A DNA stretch of 64,000 nt, taken from assembly GCF_009846885.1 (NCBI RefSeq), contig NZ_WUWM01000014.1:62001-126000 (forward strand), written 5' to 3'. The notes under the pieces are model-generated. The model made no database searches and was not told where the DNA came from. It saw nothing but the letters and a program-made list of their open reading frames with translations. The position numbers and the translations under genes are program-made. Positions within the stretch are counted from its first letter, which is position 1; the number at the start of each line of letters is the position of its first letter. Of this stretch, positions 43,659 through 53,411 are shown one piece after another. Source of the stretch: Paenibacillus puerhi. Lineage in GTDB: Bacteria > Bacillota > Bacilli > Paenibacillales > NBRC-103111.

Positions 43659-44501
43659 CTATCGTTTATTTTGCTTGCGGTACTGCAAGGGGGGAACGCC
43701 CGTGTAGGTTTTGAAAGCTTTGTTGAAATGCGAGATATGCTCAAAGCCGACTTGCTCGGCGATGGTTTGGACCTTTTGCTTCGAGCTGCGGAGCAGCAGC
43801 TGAGCCTCCCGGATCCGGACGACCCGAATATATTCGCTGAAATGCAAGCCCGTCAGCTTCAGAAAAATGCGACTCAAGTATGCGGGACTAATATAGAACG
43901 TCTTCGCCGTCTCCAGGAGGGACAAAGGCTCCATGTAATGCTGATGGATAAAGGAAGCGATTTCCGTTACCTTCTGATGCATCGGATGGGTGCTGCGCGG
44001 GCTTTGTATGCTATGCACGCTTCGATGGGCTCGGATCAAGAGATCGTTGAGCAGGTGGTCCACGGATGATTCCCACAAGGGAGGCTGTTCCTTGCATTCC
44101 TCCAGAATCTGAAGGAGGATGCGCTCCACCTCGGCTTGCTCCTTAAGGGAGAAACGGACCATAGTGGATTCCTGGAAAGGCGGATGCTCCAGCACCTTCC
44201 GGTCGCCTTCCCGTAAAAAGTCGGGGTGAAAGTTGATCAATACCCGTTCGAATTGGGCCAGGCTGGAGCTGGCGGTCGAATGGAGATCATTCGGAAGGAC
44301 AACGACCATGTCCCCTTTTTGCGCGGTATATACTTGGCCGTTCATGAAATATACGCGTTCGCCCTGGAGCAAATAATAGAGCTCGTAGGCAGGATGGGTA
44401 TGAGGACGAGGCATGAATGAAGCTCCGGTTCGCTGCATGTGTTGGATTGAGAAATAGTGATTATCGCGGATGCGGTACTTAGCGCCGATTTGCTCTCCCA
44501 C
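43659..44501 (-). CDS. AraC-family regulator with cupin-type sensor domain (second locus)
   Basis: GTG 44501 follows AAGGAGG by 10 nt. The 280-residue product has a cupin-like N-terminal domain (FMPRPHTHPAYELYYLLQGERVYFMNGQVYTAQKGDMVV) and two helix-turn-helix motifs at the end (LSLLETAKTFYISPAYLSRIFLKLTG, then VQTIAEQVGFEHISHFNKAFKTYTGVPPLQYR). A longer frame reaches 44612 without a site. It is divergent from the Gfo/Idh gene, so it probably controls the uronate locus to the right. Confidence 0.9.
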   Translation of the reverse strand: MGEQIGAKYRIRDNHYFSIQHMQRTGASFMPRPHTHPAYELYYLLQGERVYFMNGQVYTAQKGDMVVVLPNDLHSTASSSLAQFERVLINFHPDFLREGDRKVLEHPPFQESTMVRFSLKEQAEVERILLQILEECKEQPPLWESSVDHLLNDLLIRAHRSVHSIQSPRSTHPMHQKVTEIASFIHQHYMEPLSLLETAKTFYISPAYLSRIFLKLTGLHFSEYIRVVRIREAQLLLRSSKQKVQTIAEQVGFEHISHFNKAFKTYTGVPPLQYRKQNKR

Positions 44502-44687
44502 GACGGCATGCCCTCCTTGCACGGATACATATAAGATTAGAGTAGAAGATATCCCCGGTTTTTGCAACCTATCGGAGAGCATGATTAGCAAAGTTCTGCT
44601 GCTTTTAGACAATTACCGGTCAAGTATTTAGTACACCAATGTTCTACAATGGACTCGACCATAACAAGATCAGGGGAGATGAGCCGG

Positions 44688-45968
44688 TTGAAGCGTTATG
44701 TAATATGCGGGGTCAGCAACAGAGCTATGGGGATGTTTATCGGGCCCATCCTGAAAACGTTCTCTTCGCATGCGGAAATCGTGGGTTTGCTTGATGCCGA
44801 CCCAAGAAGGTTCGAGGTGTGCAGGGAGCAGTATCCAGAGCTGAAAGAGGTACCGAGCTATACCGAGGAGCAGTTCGATAAGATGATTCTAGAGACTAAA
44901 GCCGATGTGGTCATTGTCGCTGGCGCCGACCATACGCATGAAGCCTACATCGTTCGGGCGCTGGAGCATGACTTGGATGTCCTGACGGAAAAGCCTATGG
45001 CTACGACCAGCGACGAATGCCGCAGAATTCTGGAGGCGGAAGCGCGGAGCAAGGGCAAGGTGACCGTTACCTTCAATTACCGCTACATGCCGATTCATAG
45101 GAAACTGAAGGAGCTGATCCTGGAGGGACGGATCGGCCGGGTCACGTCGATCGACCTGAACTGGTATATCGATACGTTCCATGGAGCGAGCTATTTCAAA
45201 CGCTGGAACAGAAAGCGCAGCAACTCCGGCGGGCTGTCCATCCACAAGAGTACGCATCACTTCGATCTGGTCAATTGGTGGATCGACCAGACTCCGATCG
45301 AAGCGTTCGCTTACGGAGCGCTCCACTACTACGGTCCCGACGGAGAGCTCAATCCGAAGAAGGAGGATGGGCGCCACTGCGGCACCTGTGAGGTGAAGAG
45401 CGATTGCGCGTATTTCATGAGATGGTCCAGCCGGAGCCGGGAGGTCGTTCCCAAGGACGACCATGTTGGAGCAGCTACGCTTGGGCAGGGAAAGAACCCG
45501 TATTCGAACTATCGGCCGGACGCCTGTATTTTTGATTCCGAGATTGATATTGAGGATACCTACACAGCCACGGTGAAATACGATAGAGGAGCGCTGCTTA
45601 GCTATTCCGTCAATTTTTCCGTTCCTTACGAAGGGTACCGTCTGGCTATCAATGGGACGAAGGGAAGGCTTGAAACACAGGAGTATCATGCGCCTAGCCG
45701 TGTGCCGTTTCCGGTTCCGGAGCAAACGATCGATTATTTCCCATTATTCGGGTCCAAGGAAACGTTTCATGTCGTGTTTAACGAAGGCGGTCATGGAGGA
45801 GGCGATCCGCTCTTGCTCGAGGATATCTTCTTAGGACCGGATCCGGGAAGACCTTATGAGATCTTGTCCGGGGCCCGGGCGGGAGCCAATTCCGTTTTGA
45901 CCGGGGAAGCCGTGTGGACATCCGTGAAGAACGGGGCGCCGGTCCGCATTCAAGAGCTGCTGCGATAA
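44688..45968 (+). CDS. Gfo/Idh/MocA-family NAD(P)-dependent oxidoreductase
   Basis: 427 residues from TTG 44688, which has GGGGAG 9 nt upstream; ATG 44679 would abut that site. Rossmann start (KRYVICGVSNRAMGMFIGPIL), the dinucleotide-binding PSYTEEQFDKMILETKADVVIVAGADHTHEAYI, and the signature VLTEKPMATTSDECRRIL (Lys-Pro). A Cys cluster (HCGTCEVKSDCAYF, near 245-260) lies in the substrate domain, and could hold a structural metal. The family oxidises sugars, inositols or uronates. With GarD and GarR downstream it might act on a uronate or aldarate intermediate, but no substrate can be set. Confidence 0.88.
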   Translation: MKRYVICGVSNRAMGMFIGPILKTFSSHAEIVGLLDADPRRFEVCREQYPELKEVPSYTEEQFDKMILETKADVVIVAGADHTHEAYIVRALEHDLDVLTEKPMATTSDECRRILEAEARSKGKVTVTFNYRYMPIHRKLKELILEGRIGRVTSIDLNWYIDTFHGASYFKRWNRKRSNSGGLSIHKSTHHFDLVNWWIDQTPIEAFAYGALHYYGPDGELNPKKEDGRHCGTCEVKSDCAYFMRWSSRSREVVPKDDHVGAATLGQGKNPYSNYRPDACIFDSEIDIEDTYTATVKYDRGALLSYSVNFSVPYEGYRLAINGTKGRLETQEYHAPSRVPFPVPEQTIDYFPLFGSKETFHVVFNEGGHGGGDPLLLEDIFLGPDPGRPYEILSGARAGANSVLTGEAVWTSVKNGAPVRIQELLR

Positions 45969-46279
45969 AGGCGGGCAGCAAGACCATATAGGGAGTCAGA
46001 GGCATTGTCAGCATCCTTTCGACGGGGGGGCTGACAAATGCCTTTTTTACATGAAAAATCGGAGATTCCAACGAGTTAAATAAGTACGATGCTGCTGCAA
46101 AAGATGTATATCCCGGTGGCTGCTCCCTCCTGAATCCGCTTTCCTGCTGGCTTTTCTACGCGCTGACAGATGGTTTGATCGATACTATTGCTTGTTGTAC
46201 GGGCTGGCACTACCATGTGAATTGTCAAGGCCGCCTATCGAAACCAGGCCGCAGAAAATCGTCAGAGGGGGATGAACGA
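45969..46279. other. Intergenic region between Gfo/Idh and the second importer
   Basis: About 311 bp. The first half has the terminator at 46002-46047. The second half has no gene that passes for real and probably contains the promoter of the importer operon. I see no clear -35/-10 pair. Confidence 0.5.
46002..46047 (+). terminator. Rho-independent terminator after Gfo/Idh gene
   Basis: GGCATTGTCAGC (46002-46013) pairs with GCTGACAAATGCC (46031-46043) with one bulged base, followed by TTTTTTAC. Confidence 0.9.
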
Positions 46280-47239
46280 ATGAAGGAGCACTACGAAGCC
46301 CGGCTGCAAGTGACCGGCAAGATGAGCTTATCAGGCTCCTTGCTTTTCAAGGATCTGATTCGGGACAGGTGGCTGTATCTTCTCTTATTTCCCGGAATCC
46401 TATACTTTATCATTTTCAAGTATGTGCCTATGTGGGGGCTCGTCATGGCCTTTCAGGATTACAAGCCGCATGTGGGCTTCACCGGGAGTCCCTGGGTCGG
46501 GCTCAAGCATTTCGAGCGTTTTTTCACCGAGCCGCAGTTCTGGATGCTGTTTCGCAACACCCTTATTTTGGCGGTGTACAATCTGGTGTTTTTCTTTCCG
46601 CTGCCGATTATGCTCGCACTCATGCTTAATGAGGTACGCAAGGAGCTGTTTAAACGATTTGTCCAGACGCTCTTGTATTTGCCGCATTTCGTATCCTGGG
46701 TGGTGGCGGTCGGTATCTTTTATGTGCTGCTCACGACCGAGGGCGGCGTAGTCAACGAGATGATCGAACGGCTCGGGATGGAAAAAATACCTTTCCTGCT
46801 CAGTGAAGAATGGTTCCGTACGATGATCATTACCCAATCGATCTGGAAGGAAGCGGGCTGGGGCACGATCATCTTCCTGGCTGCGCTGTCCGGCGTGGAC
46901 CTTCAGCTGTATGAGGCGGCACGGATGGATGGCGCAGGCCGCTGGCGGCAGCTGTGGCATATTACGCTGCCGGCGATTCGCAGCACGATTGTCATTTTGT
47001 TTATCCTGAGGCTTGGCAGCTTCCTGGATACGGGCTTCGAGCATATTTTCCTCATGCTGAACGCGATGAACCGGGAGGTCGGGGAAGTATTCGACACCTA
47101 CGTTTATATGAAGGGCTTGACCCAAGCACAGTATAGCTATAGCGCCGCCGTCGGCATGTTTAAGTCGCTAGTCGGCCTTGTGCTGGTTCTCGCCGCCAAC
47201 TGGCTGGCCAAGAGGTTCGGCGAAGAAGGCGTTTACTAA
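46280..47239 (+). CDS. ABC sugar importer permease, LplB type (second locus)
   Basis: 319 residues, ATG 46280 with AGAGGGGGAT upstream. LLFPGILYFIIFKYVPMWGLVMAFQDY opening helix, and EAA loop YEAARMDGAGRWRQLWHITLPAIRS. It is a paralogue of the gene at 8218 and again stands just before an LplC-type partner, with no ATPase gene. It presumably imports oligosaccharides handled by the GH105 at 52268. Confidence 0.93.
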   Translation: MKEHYEARLQVTGKMSLSGSLLFKDLIRDRWLYLLLFPGILYFIIFKYVPMWGLVMAFQDYKPHVGFTGSPWVGLKHFERFFTEPQFWMLFRNTLILAVYNLVFFFPLPIMLALMLNEVRKELFKRFVQTLLYLPHFVSWVVAVGIFYVLLTTEGGVVNEMIERLGMEKIPFLLSEEWFRTMIITQSIWKEAGWGTIIFLAALSGVDLQLYEAARMDGAGRWRQLWHITLPAIRSTIVILFILRLGSFLDTGFEHIFLMLNAMNREVGEVFDTYVYMKGLTQAQYSYSAAVGMFKSLVGLVLVLAANWLAKRFGEEGVY

Positions 47240-47264
47240 TTCCAGTAAAGGAGGTTGGACTTAT

Positions 47265-48146
47265 ATGCCGAAGGAAGATCGAAGCTGGAGCAACCGATTG
47301 TTCAACTCCGTCAACTACACCCTGCTTACGCTGGCTTCCGTTATTGCCATTATTCCGTTTATCTATATCGTGATGGTTTCCTTCGCGACACCGGAGGAAG
47401 TTGCCCGGGGCGGTCTGCTATTGTTCCCTTCCCAGTTCACCTTGGGAGCCTACAAGTATATTTTCTCTACCGATACGATGCTGCGAAGCATCATGATCTC
47501 GGTCTATGTGACGGTGCTGGGCACGTTCATCAACCTGCTGCTCACCTCCTTTACCGCTTATCCGTTAGCGAGGGCCAATTTGCGCGGACGCAGGACGATT
47601 ATGCTCATGGTTCTCATCACGATGCTGTTCAGCGGCGGTCTTGTCCCTACGTATTTTGTCGTCAAGTCGTTCGGCATGATCAACACGTACTGGTCGCTCA
47701 TGATTCCGACGGCGATCAGCGCCTTCAATCTCATTGTGCTCAAAAACTTCTTTCAGCAAATTCCCGACGGCTTGGAGGATTCGGCCAAAATTGACGGCTG
47801 CAACGATCTGGGCATCCTGTTCCGCATCATCCTGCCGCTCTCGATGCCGGCGATGGCTACCTTCGGTCTGTTCTATGCGGTAGGACACTGGAACACCTTC
47901 TTCAATGCGGTCATGTACATCAATGACGCGGAGAAGTTTCCGGTGCAGGTGGTGCTCAGGCAAATCGTCCTGCTGTCCCAGGATCAAATCGGCGATACGA
48001 CGTCTCAGCAGGATCCGATGGATTACTTGCCGCAGACGATTCGCATGGCATCCATCGTGGTCGCGACCGTCCCGATCGTGCTGGTCTATCCTTTTCTGCA
48101 GAAGCATTTCGCCAAGGGCGTGCTGTTAGGCTCGGTAAAAGGATGA
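47265..48146 (+). CDS. ABC sugar importer permease, LplC type (second locus)
   Basis: 293 residues from ATG 47265 with AAAGGAGG 9 nt before it. Six helices, EAA loop EDSAKIDGCNDLGILFRIILPLSMPAM, and the family C-terminus VYPFLQKHFAKGVLLGSVKG. Starts 25 bp after the LplB-type gene. It would complete the membrane part of the importer. Confidence 0.93.
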   Translation: MPKEDRSWSNRLFNSVNYTLLTLASVIAIIPFIYIVMVSFATPEEVARGGLLLFPSQFTLGAYKYIFSTDTMLRSIMISVYVTVLGTFINLLLTSFTAYPLARANLRGRRTIMLMVLITMLFSGGLVPTYFVVKSFGMINTYWSLMIPTAISAFNLIVLKNFFQQIPDGLEDSAKIDGCNDLGILFRIILPLSMPAMATFGLFYAVGHWNTFFNAVMYINDAEKFPVQVVLRQIVLLSQDQIGDTTSQQDPMDYLPQTIRMASIVVATVPIVLVYPFLQKHFAKGVLLGSVKG

Positions 48147-48253
48147 TCGGATTGCCGTTCCTTTATAAAAACCTTCCTTATGTATGGATGCCGGTCAATT
48201 AGGAGAGGTATCCAGCGAGGGTTTGATTTATAATGAAAACTGGAGGGGTTTGA

Positions 48254-49774
48254 ATGACAAGAAAACGTTTCATTGCCGTCGTTTGCTCGCTCGTCATGAC
48301 AGCAGGCGCACTTGCAGGCTGCGCCGGGAACCAAGCGCCGCAGAAGGCGGAAGCCGGGGTCGAGGATACGTCGCCGCTTGAGGTCACGATCGCTACGCCG
48401 CAGATTGGCGAAGCGCCGAAGAAGGACAATGAAGTGGAGCTCGCCATCGAGGCCTACACCAATACCAAAATCGACATTCAATGGATCCCGTCGGCTGCCT
48501 TCGAGGACAAGAAAAATATTATGATTGCTTCCGCCGAGATGCCGAAGGCGTTCAAGCTGACTTATAATGCGACGACGCTCAATGCGATCCAGTCGGGCAT
48601 TTTCTGGGAGATTGGCCCTTATCTTAAAGATTACAAGCATTTGGCCGCGGTCAACGCGATGCATTACGACAATATCAAGGTGGACGGGAAGCTGTATGGA
48701 CTGCCGCTTTACCGGGATATCGGCCGCGCCGGGATCACGTACCGGAAGGACTGGTTCGACGAGCAAGGCTTGAAGCCGCCGGTTACGCTGGAAGACTGGT
48801 ACCACATTATGAAAACGCTCGCAGAGAAGGACCCGGATAAGAACGGCCAAAACGATAGCTACGGGATGTTTTTGGACAAGTCCTATAACGATGTGTCCGC
48901 AAGCAGCGCCTTCTTAACGCGGCTTGCCGTGTCCCAGGGAGCGCCGAACAAGTGGGGCGTCGAGGACGGCAAGCTCGTCCCGGAGTTTATGACCAAGCCG
49001 TATGTCGAGTCGATGAAGCTGCTTAGAAGGCTGTATCAGGAGAAGCTGATCAACCAGGATTTCTCCGTCGTTCAAACGGCGGATGCCGATAACAAGTGGA
49101 ATGCGGGCAAGGTGGGGATCCGGATCAACACGGTAGCTTCTGCAGCCGCAACTTCCTTTGAAAACGTATCCAAAGCCGTGCCGAACGCAGTGGTCGACAT
49201 CGTTCCTTACATGGGGCCTTCGGGCAATCGCGTGCCGGCCGAGCCGGGCAATAACGGATTTTTCGTTTTTCCGAAGTCGAGCGTCAAAACAGAAGACGAG
49301 CTGAAGCGGCTGCTGGGCTTCTTCGATAAGCTGCTTGAGCCGGAGATGTCAACGCTGCTGACCCGGGGGCTGGAAGGCAAGCATTTCACAAAAACAGAGG
49401 ACGGTAAAGCCCAGTTCAAGGACTTGTCTTTGTTTAATCTCGAGGTGAAGCCTTATCGGGACAGCCTGCCTGCCTTCGAGGTAACGGGTACCGGTCTGCC
49501 GCTGAAGTTGAACGAGCTGCAAGAAAAGGGCTGGAAGGTCGTGGCCGATAACCTGAAAAACGTGGTACCCAACGTGGCGTTAACTCTCTCTTCAAAAACG
49601 TACCTGGACAAGGGGAGCGAGCTCGATACGCTGATCCGCGATGCTCAAACGAAGTTTATCATGGGCAAAATCGACGAGGCCGGCTGGCAGGCCGAGGTCG
49701 AGAACTGGAAGAAATCCGGCGGCAGCAAAGTCATCGAGGAGCTGACGGCGGAGCATGCGAAGACGAATAAATAA
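48254..49774 (+). CDS. Extracellular oligosaccharide-binding lipoprotein (second locus)
   Basis: 506 residues. Signal peptide (RFIAVVCSLVMTAGALAGC) with a lipobox LAGC. LipO-type body: EVELAIEAYTNTKIDIQWIPS, a calcium-loop-like DPDKNGQNDSYG (about residues 195-206), and DKSYNDVSASSAF. GGAGGGG lies 6 nt before ATG. It is 107 bp after the permeases and belongs to the same importer. Cargo is probably unsaturated uronyl oligosaccharides (inference). Confidence 0.92.
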   Translation: MTRKRFIAVVCSLVMTAGALAGCAGNQAPQKAEAGVEDTSPLEVTIATPQIGEAPKKDNEVELAIEAYTNTKIDIQWIPSAAFEDKKNIMIASAEMPKAFKLTYNATTLNAIQSGIFWEIGPYLKDYKHLAAVNAMHYDNIKVDGKLYGLPLYRDIGRAGITYRKDWFDEQGLKPPVTLEDWYHIMKTLAEKDPDKNGQNDSYGMFLDKSYNDVSASSAFLTRLAVSQGAPNKWGVEDGKLVPEFMTKPYVESMKLLRRLYQEKLINQDFSVVQTADADNKWNAGKVGIRINTVASAAATSFENVSKAVPNAVVDIVPYMGPSGNRVPAEPGNNGFFVFPKSSVKTEDELKRLLGFFDKLLEPEMSTLLTRGLEGKHFTKTEDGKAQFKDLSLFNLEVKPYRDSLPAFEVTGTGLPLKLNELQEKGWKVVADNLKNVVPNVALTLSSKTYLDKGSELDTLIRDAQTKFIMGKIDEAGWQAEVENWKKSGGSKVIEELTAEHAKTNK

Positions 49775-49941
49775 GGCTCCGCTTGCCTGAGCCTATTAGA
49801 TCGGGCAGGGAGCGGAGGCAGGCCGGGCAGGCGAGGCGCTGTAGGAGGGCATAGCTCCTGCAGCGGGCCATCATGGAGCAATCGGTTCGGGTATACAGGT
49901 TATCGCAGAAGCCTTGGGGGCTAAGAAAGGGGAGGTTTCCG

Positions 49942-52218
49942 TTGCCGAAATATTTATATCGATTGCTCATGTTCACTCTCCTGCTAGGCACGGTTCCGGT
50001 CGTTATGATTGGAATTGTCTCGTATTATATTGCTTCGCATGATATTGAGAGAAAGGTCAGTGAGGGGAACGTGCAGCTGCTCCTGCAAAATCAGATGCGC
50101 ATGGAGCAGGCGCTGAAAAATGTGGAGATGGGTGCGGTACAGTATGTCAACTCCCCGCTGATGAGCGATCATCTGTATCGCGACCTGTCCAGCGACGACT
50201 TCCAGCTCATAACGGATATGTCCAAGGGGCTGTATAACCTTCATTCTATCTGGGGCGTAGAGGATGCGAAGGTCATCAATCTGGAGCATGGCTGGATGAT
50301 CAGCAACCTAGGCTTTACCTCGCTGGACGAATTTCCGAGCCGCGGTATGCTGGACGATTACGGGAGAAGGCAGGAAAACTTGTTTTGGCTGGCGGGGCCT
50401 TCGCCATCGGAGAAGGGGAGCGAATCGGAGAATGCGGGAGCGCGTCAGCTGGTACGGCTGGTCGTCAAGCTGCCGATGATTGCGCCCACCCAGGAGCCCA
50501 AAGCGCTGCTGTACATCGATCTGTCGCATAGCGCTCTGGAAAGCGACTTGGCGCCGAATTTCCAGTGGGGCAGCACCTATGTATTGAACCGGGAGCGCGA
50601 GCCGTTTCTATCCAGTCCCGGGCCAGAGGGCAAGCATGAGCATATCCTGCAGCTGCTGGCCAAGCAATCCGGCGCCGAGACCTATTTCGAGCAAGACGAA
50701 ATGGCGGTCAATTACCGGCTATCCCCGCATAACGGCTGGTCCTACGTTTCGGTCGTGTCCATCGGGGAGATTACGAAGGAGTCCAAGAAAATCGCCGTCA
50801 TTACGGCCAGTGCCTGCCTCATTATTTTCGTAGTCATCGCTGGAGCCTCCTTCTACGGCACGCGCCGGATGTATAAGCCGATCCACAGGCTGTTTGTCAT
50901 TATGGAGCAATGGAGCGGCGAGCTGCCAAGCCTCAAGAGGAAGGATGAGTTTGCCTTTATCGAGGACCGCTTTCAAGCCTTGTTCAGTACGCGTAAGCAT
51001 ATGCAGCAGCTGCTGCAGGCTCAGCGCGGGCAAGTGAAGGAGTTTTTTCTGCTCAAGCTGTTCATGGGGCAAGTTACGGAGAGTGAGTTTTTGTTCAAGT
51101 CGGAAACGTACGGCTTCGCGAAGCGGGGGAAGATCCTTGGGGTGCTGGCGCTGCAGATCGATACGCTGGAGGGGACGCGATATTCCGAGTCGGACAAGGA
51201 GCTGCTGTTGTTTGCGATCAACAACATTGTAGGCGAGCTGCTGCCCGCGGAACGCATCGTCGGCACGCTGCTGCTCGATCAATCGCAGGTGACGCTGTTG
51301 ACGGGGAATATGGATGAGGCTGAAGCGTTAAGCGATTACCTTCACCACACAGCCGGGCAGATCAAGCTAAAGCTGCATGAGCTGCTTCAGCTCAAGGTAA
51401 GCATCGGCATCAGCCGTCCCTTCCATCATTATACCGATGCGATGGACGCTTATACGGAGGCGCTCGAGGCGTTGAAGCGCCGGATCAGCCTGGGGCATGA
51501 GCTTATCCTGAGCTACGAGGATATTGAAAAGATGAACCCGGATACGGTTCATTCGTCCGCTTTCTGGAGCCATCTGGAGGACTGCTTGATCAATGCGCTC
51601 AAGACGGGCGATTCGAAGGCGGCCTACGATTACTATCATCAATATGTCTCCTCGATCCTCGAGAGAAACGTGTTGTTCAATGACTTTCAGATGCTGATGG
51701 TTCAGCTGATATCGAGAATATATCTGCTGCTCAACCAGCAAGGGGGGTCGCTTGACGGATTGACCGGCACGAAATCGGTCGTCAACAGGTTCATGAAGCT
51801 GAGCACAGCGGAAGAAATCGTCAATTGGTTTAAGACGACGCTGCTGCCCCCGACGATCGCTTTCTTACAGAGTCGGATCGATACGCAGTACATTAATATC
51901 GCTCATCAAATGGTCGAGATGATTCATGAACAGTACGATCAGGACATCTCGCTGGAGTCTTGTGCAGAGCAGCTCAAATATCATCCGGTTTACTTGAGCC
52001 GCGTGTTTAAGAAGGAGATCGGGGTGACGTTCATCGACTACTTGACCGGCCACCGGATGAATATGGCGAAGCTGTGGCTGAAGGATAGCCCGATGAAAAT
52101 TACCGAGATCGCGGAGAAGCTCAATTATACGAGCTCGACCGGATTCATCCGCACATTCCGCAAGGCGGCGGGGATGACGCCCGGTAAGTACCGGGAGCTT
52201 CATTCGAGGCCGGAATAG
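49942..52218 (+). CDS. Membrane sensor (Cache-like) fused to AraC DNA-binding domain (second locus)
   Basis: TTG 49942 follows GGAGGT by 5 nt; the frame also starts with ATG at 49873. About 758 residues. First helix LLMFTLLLGTVPVVMIGIVSYYIA, extracellular sensor to about 290, second helix IAVITASACLIIFVVIAGASFYG, YesN-like middle region, and C-terminal helix-turn-helix pair (ISLESCAEQLKYHPVYLSRVFKKEIGVTF, then ITEIAEKLNYTSSTGFIRTFRKAAGMTPGKYR). Same layout as 24677. It probably senses the substrate outside the cell and activates the importer-uronate operon. Confidence 0.9.
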   Translation: MPKYLYRLLMFTLLLGTVPVVMIGIVSYYIASHDIERKVSEGNVQLLLQNQMRMEQALKNVEMGAVQYVNSPLMSDHLYRDLSSDDFQLITDMSKGLYNLHSIWGVEDAKVINLEHGWMISNLGFTSLDEFPSRGMLDDYGRRQENLFWLAGPSPSEKGSESENAGARQLVRLVVKLPMIAPTQEPKALLYIDLSHSALESDLAPNFQWGSTYVLNREREPFLSSPGPEGKHEHILQLLAKQSGAETYFEQDEMAVNYRLSPHNGWSYVSVVSIGEITKESKKIAVITASACLIIFVVIAGASFYGTRRMYKPIHRLFVIMEQWSGELPSLKRKDEFAFIEDRFQALFSTRKHMQQLLQAQRGQVKEFFLLKLFMGQVTESEFLFKSETYGFAKRGKILGVLALQIDTLEGTRYSESDKELLLFAINNIVGELLPAERIVGTLLLDQSQVTLLTGNMDEAEALSDYLHHTAGQIKLKLHELLQLKVSIGISRPFHHYTDAMDAYTEALEALKRRISLGHELILSYEDIEKMNPDTVHSSAFWSHLEDCLINALKTGDSKAAYDYYHQYVSSILERNVLFNDFQMLMVQLISRIYLLLNQQGGSLDGLTGTKSVVNRFMKLSTAEEIVNWFKTTLLPPTIAFLQSRIDTQYINIAHQMVEMIHEQYDQDISLESCAEQLKYHPVYLSRVFKKEIGVTFIDYLTGHRMNMAKLWLKDSPMKITEIAEKLNYTSSTGFIRTFRKAAGMTPGKYRELHSRPE

Positions 52219-52267
52219 AGGGAAGCTGCCCAGGGCGGCATTACGCGAAAGATAGGGGGTCACGCCA

Positions 52268-53365
52268 ATGTCTTATAAGCTGGTGGAGAAGCTGAGGGAG
52301 CAGTACAGGGGAACGACCAAATGGTATACGCACCGGTGGCATTATATTGAAGGTTGTATCCTGAAGTCCTATATGGACAGCTATCAGCTTACAGGAAACG
52401 AGGAAGATTACCGGTTCGTCAAGGACTTTATCGATGGTTTGTACGACGAGAGGGGCGAGATCGCCCAGCTGAATCTTGGTTACTACAATATCGATCAGAT
52501 TCGAATGGCTTCGCTGCTGTTTCCGCTTTATGAGCGGGAGAGGGACCCCAAATATCGCCGGGTGCTCGACCTGCTGTACCAGCAGCTGGACAGGTATCCG
52601 CGAACAAAGTCAGGCTCCTTCTGGCATAAGCAAAACTACCCGAATCAGGTGTGGCTGGACGGCCTGTACATGGGGCAGCCCTTCTACGTCCGCTATATCA
52701 AGAGCTTCTCTGGCCGGGCGGATTATTCTGATACGCTGGGTCAGTTTGCGAACGTCCGCCGGCATATCTTTGACGATAAGACCCGATTGTACCGTCATGC
52801 CTACGATGAAAGCCGGGAGATGTTCTGGTGCGATCCAGCGACGGGTCAATCCCCGAATGTATGGTCGCGCGCGGTAGGGTGGTTTGCTATGGCGCTCGTC
52901 GATGTGCTGGAGCTGCTGGACGGCGAGCCTGCCGATACGCAGCCGATGAAGATCGTCTTGAAGGAGCTTCTCGAAGGGATGCTGCCGCATCGTCATCCAG
53001 GCGGAATGTGGTATCAGCTCGTCGACCGGGCGGAGCATCCGAGCAACTATCTGGAATCGAGCGGTACGCTGATGCTTGCCTTTGCGATGTTGAAGGGGGC
53101 GCGATTAGGTTATTTGCCCGAGGAATACAGCGCCCTTGGGAAGCAGGCCCTCGATGGGACGATCAGCAGGTATGTGCGTGATGAGGCGGGCGAGGTACTG
53201 CTTGGAGGCATTTGCCGAAGCGCGGGCCTCGGGACGAAGCCGGAGAACGGCCAGATGAGGGACGGAAGCGTGGAATACTATCTGCAGCAGGAGCAGGTCG
53301 TAGAGAATAACGGACATGGCGTGGCGCCGCTGCTGATGTGCTATAACGAAGTCAAGCTGCTTTGA
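52268..53365 (+). CDS. GH105 unsaturated uronyl hydrolase, YteR-like (copy 2)
   Basis: 365 residues, cytoplasmic (no signal). Signatures: WHYIEGCILKSY, IDQIRMASLL, QVWLDGLYMGQPFYVRY (catalytic Asp131), RHAYDESREMFWCDPATGQ, and VWSRAVGWFAMAL. It would hydrate the 4,5-double bond of imported oligosaccharides, freeing a 4-deoxy-uronate that opens to 5-keto-4-deoxyuronate. It is 49 bp after the sensor-AraC gene and 46 bp before the aldolase gene, in one operon. It differs from copy 1 at 13647 in sequence, so the two are not recent duplicates. Confidence 0.93.
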   Translation: MSYKLVEKLREQYRGTTKWYTHRWHYIEGCILKSYMDSYQLTGNEEDYRFVKDFIDGLYDERGEIAQLNLGYYNIDQIRMASLLFPLYERERDPKYRRVLDLLYQQLDRYPRTKSGSFWHKQNYPNQVWLDGLYMGQPFYVRYIKSFSGRADYSDTLGQFANVRRHIFDDKTRLYRHAYDESREMFWCDPATGQSPNVWSRAVGWFAMALVDVLELLDGEPADTQPMKIVLKELLEGMLPHRHPGGMWYQLVDRAEHPSNYLESSGTLMLAFAMLKGARLGYLPEEYSALGKQALDGTISRYVRDEAGEVLLGGICRSAGLGTKPENGQMRDGSVEYYLQQEQVVENNGHGVAPLLMCYNEVKLL

Positions 53366-53411
53366 CGAGGTTTGGGGTACGAGGTTCGTATTATGAGGAG
53401 GATGCGCACAT

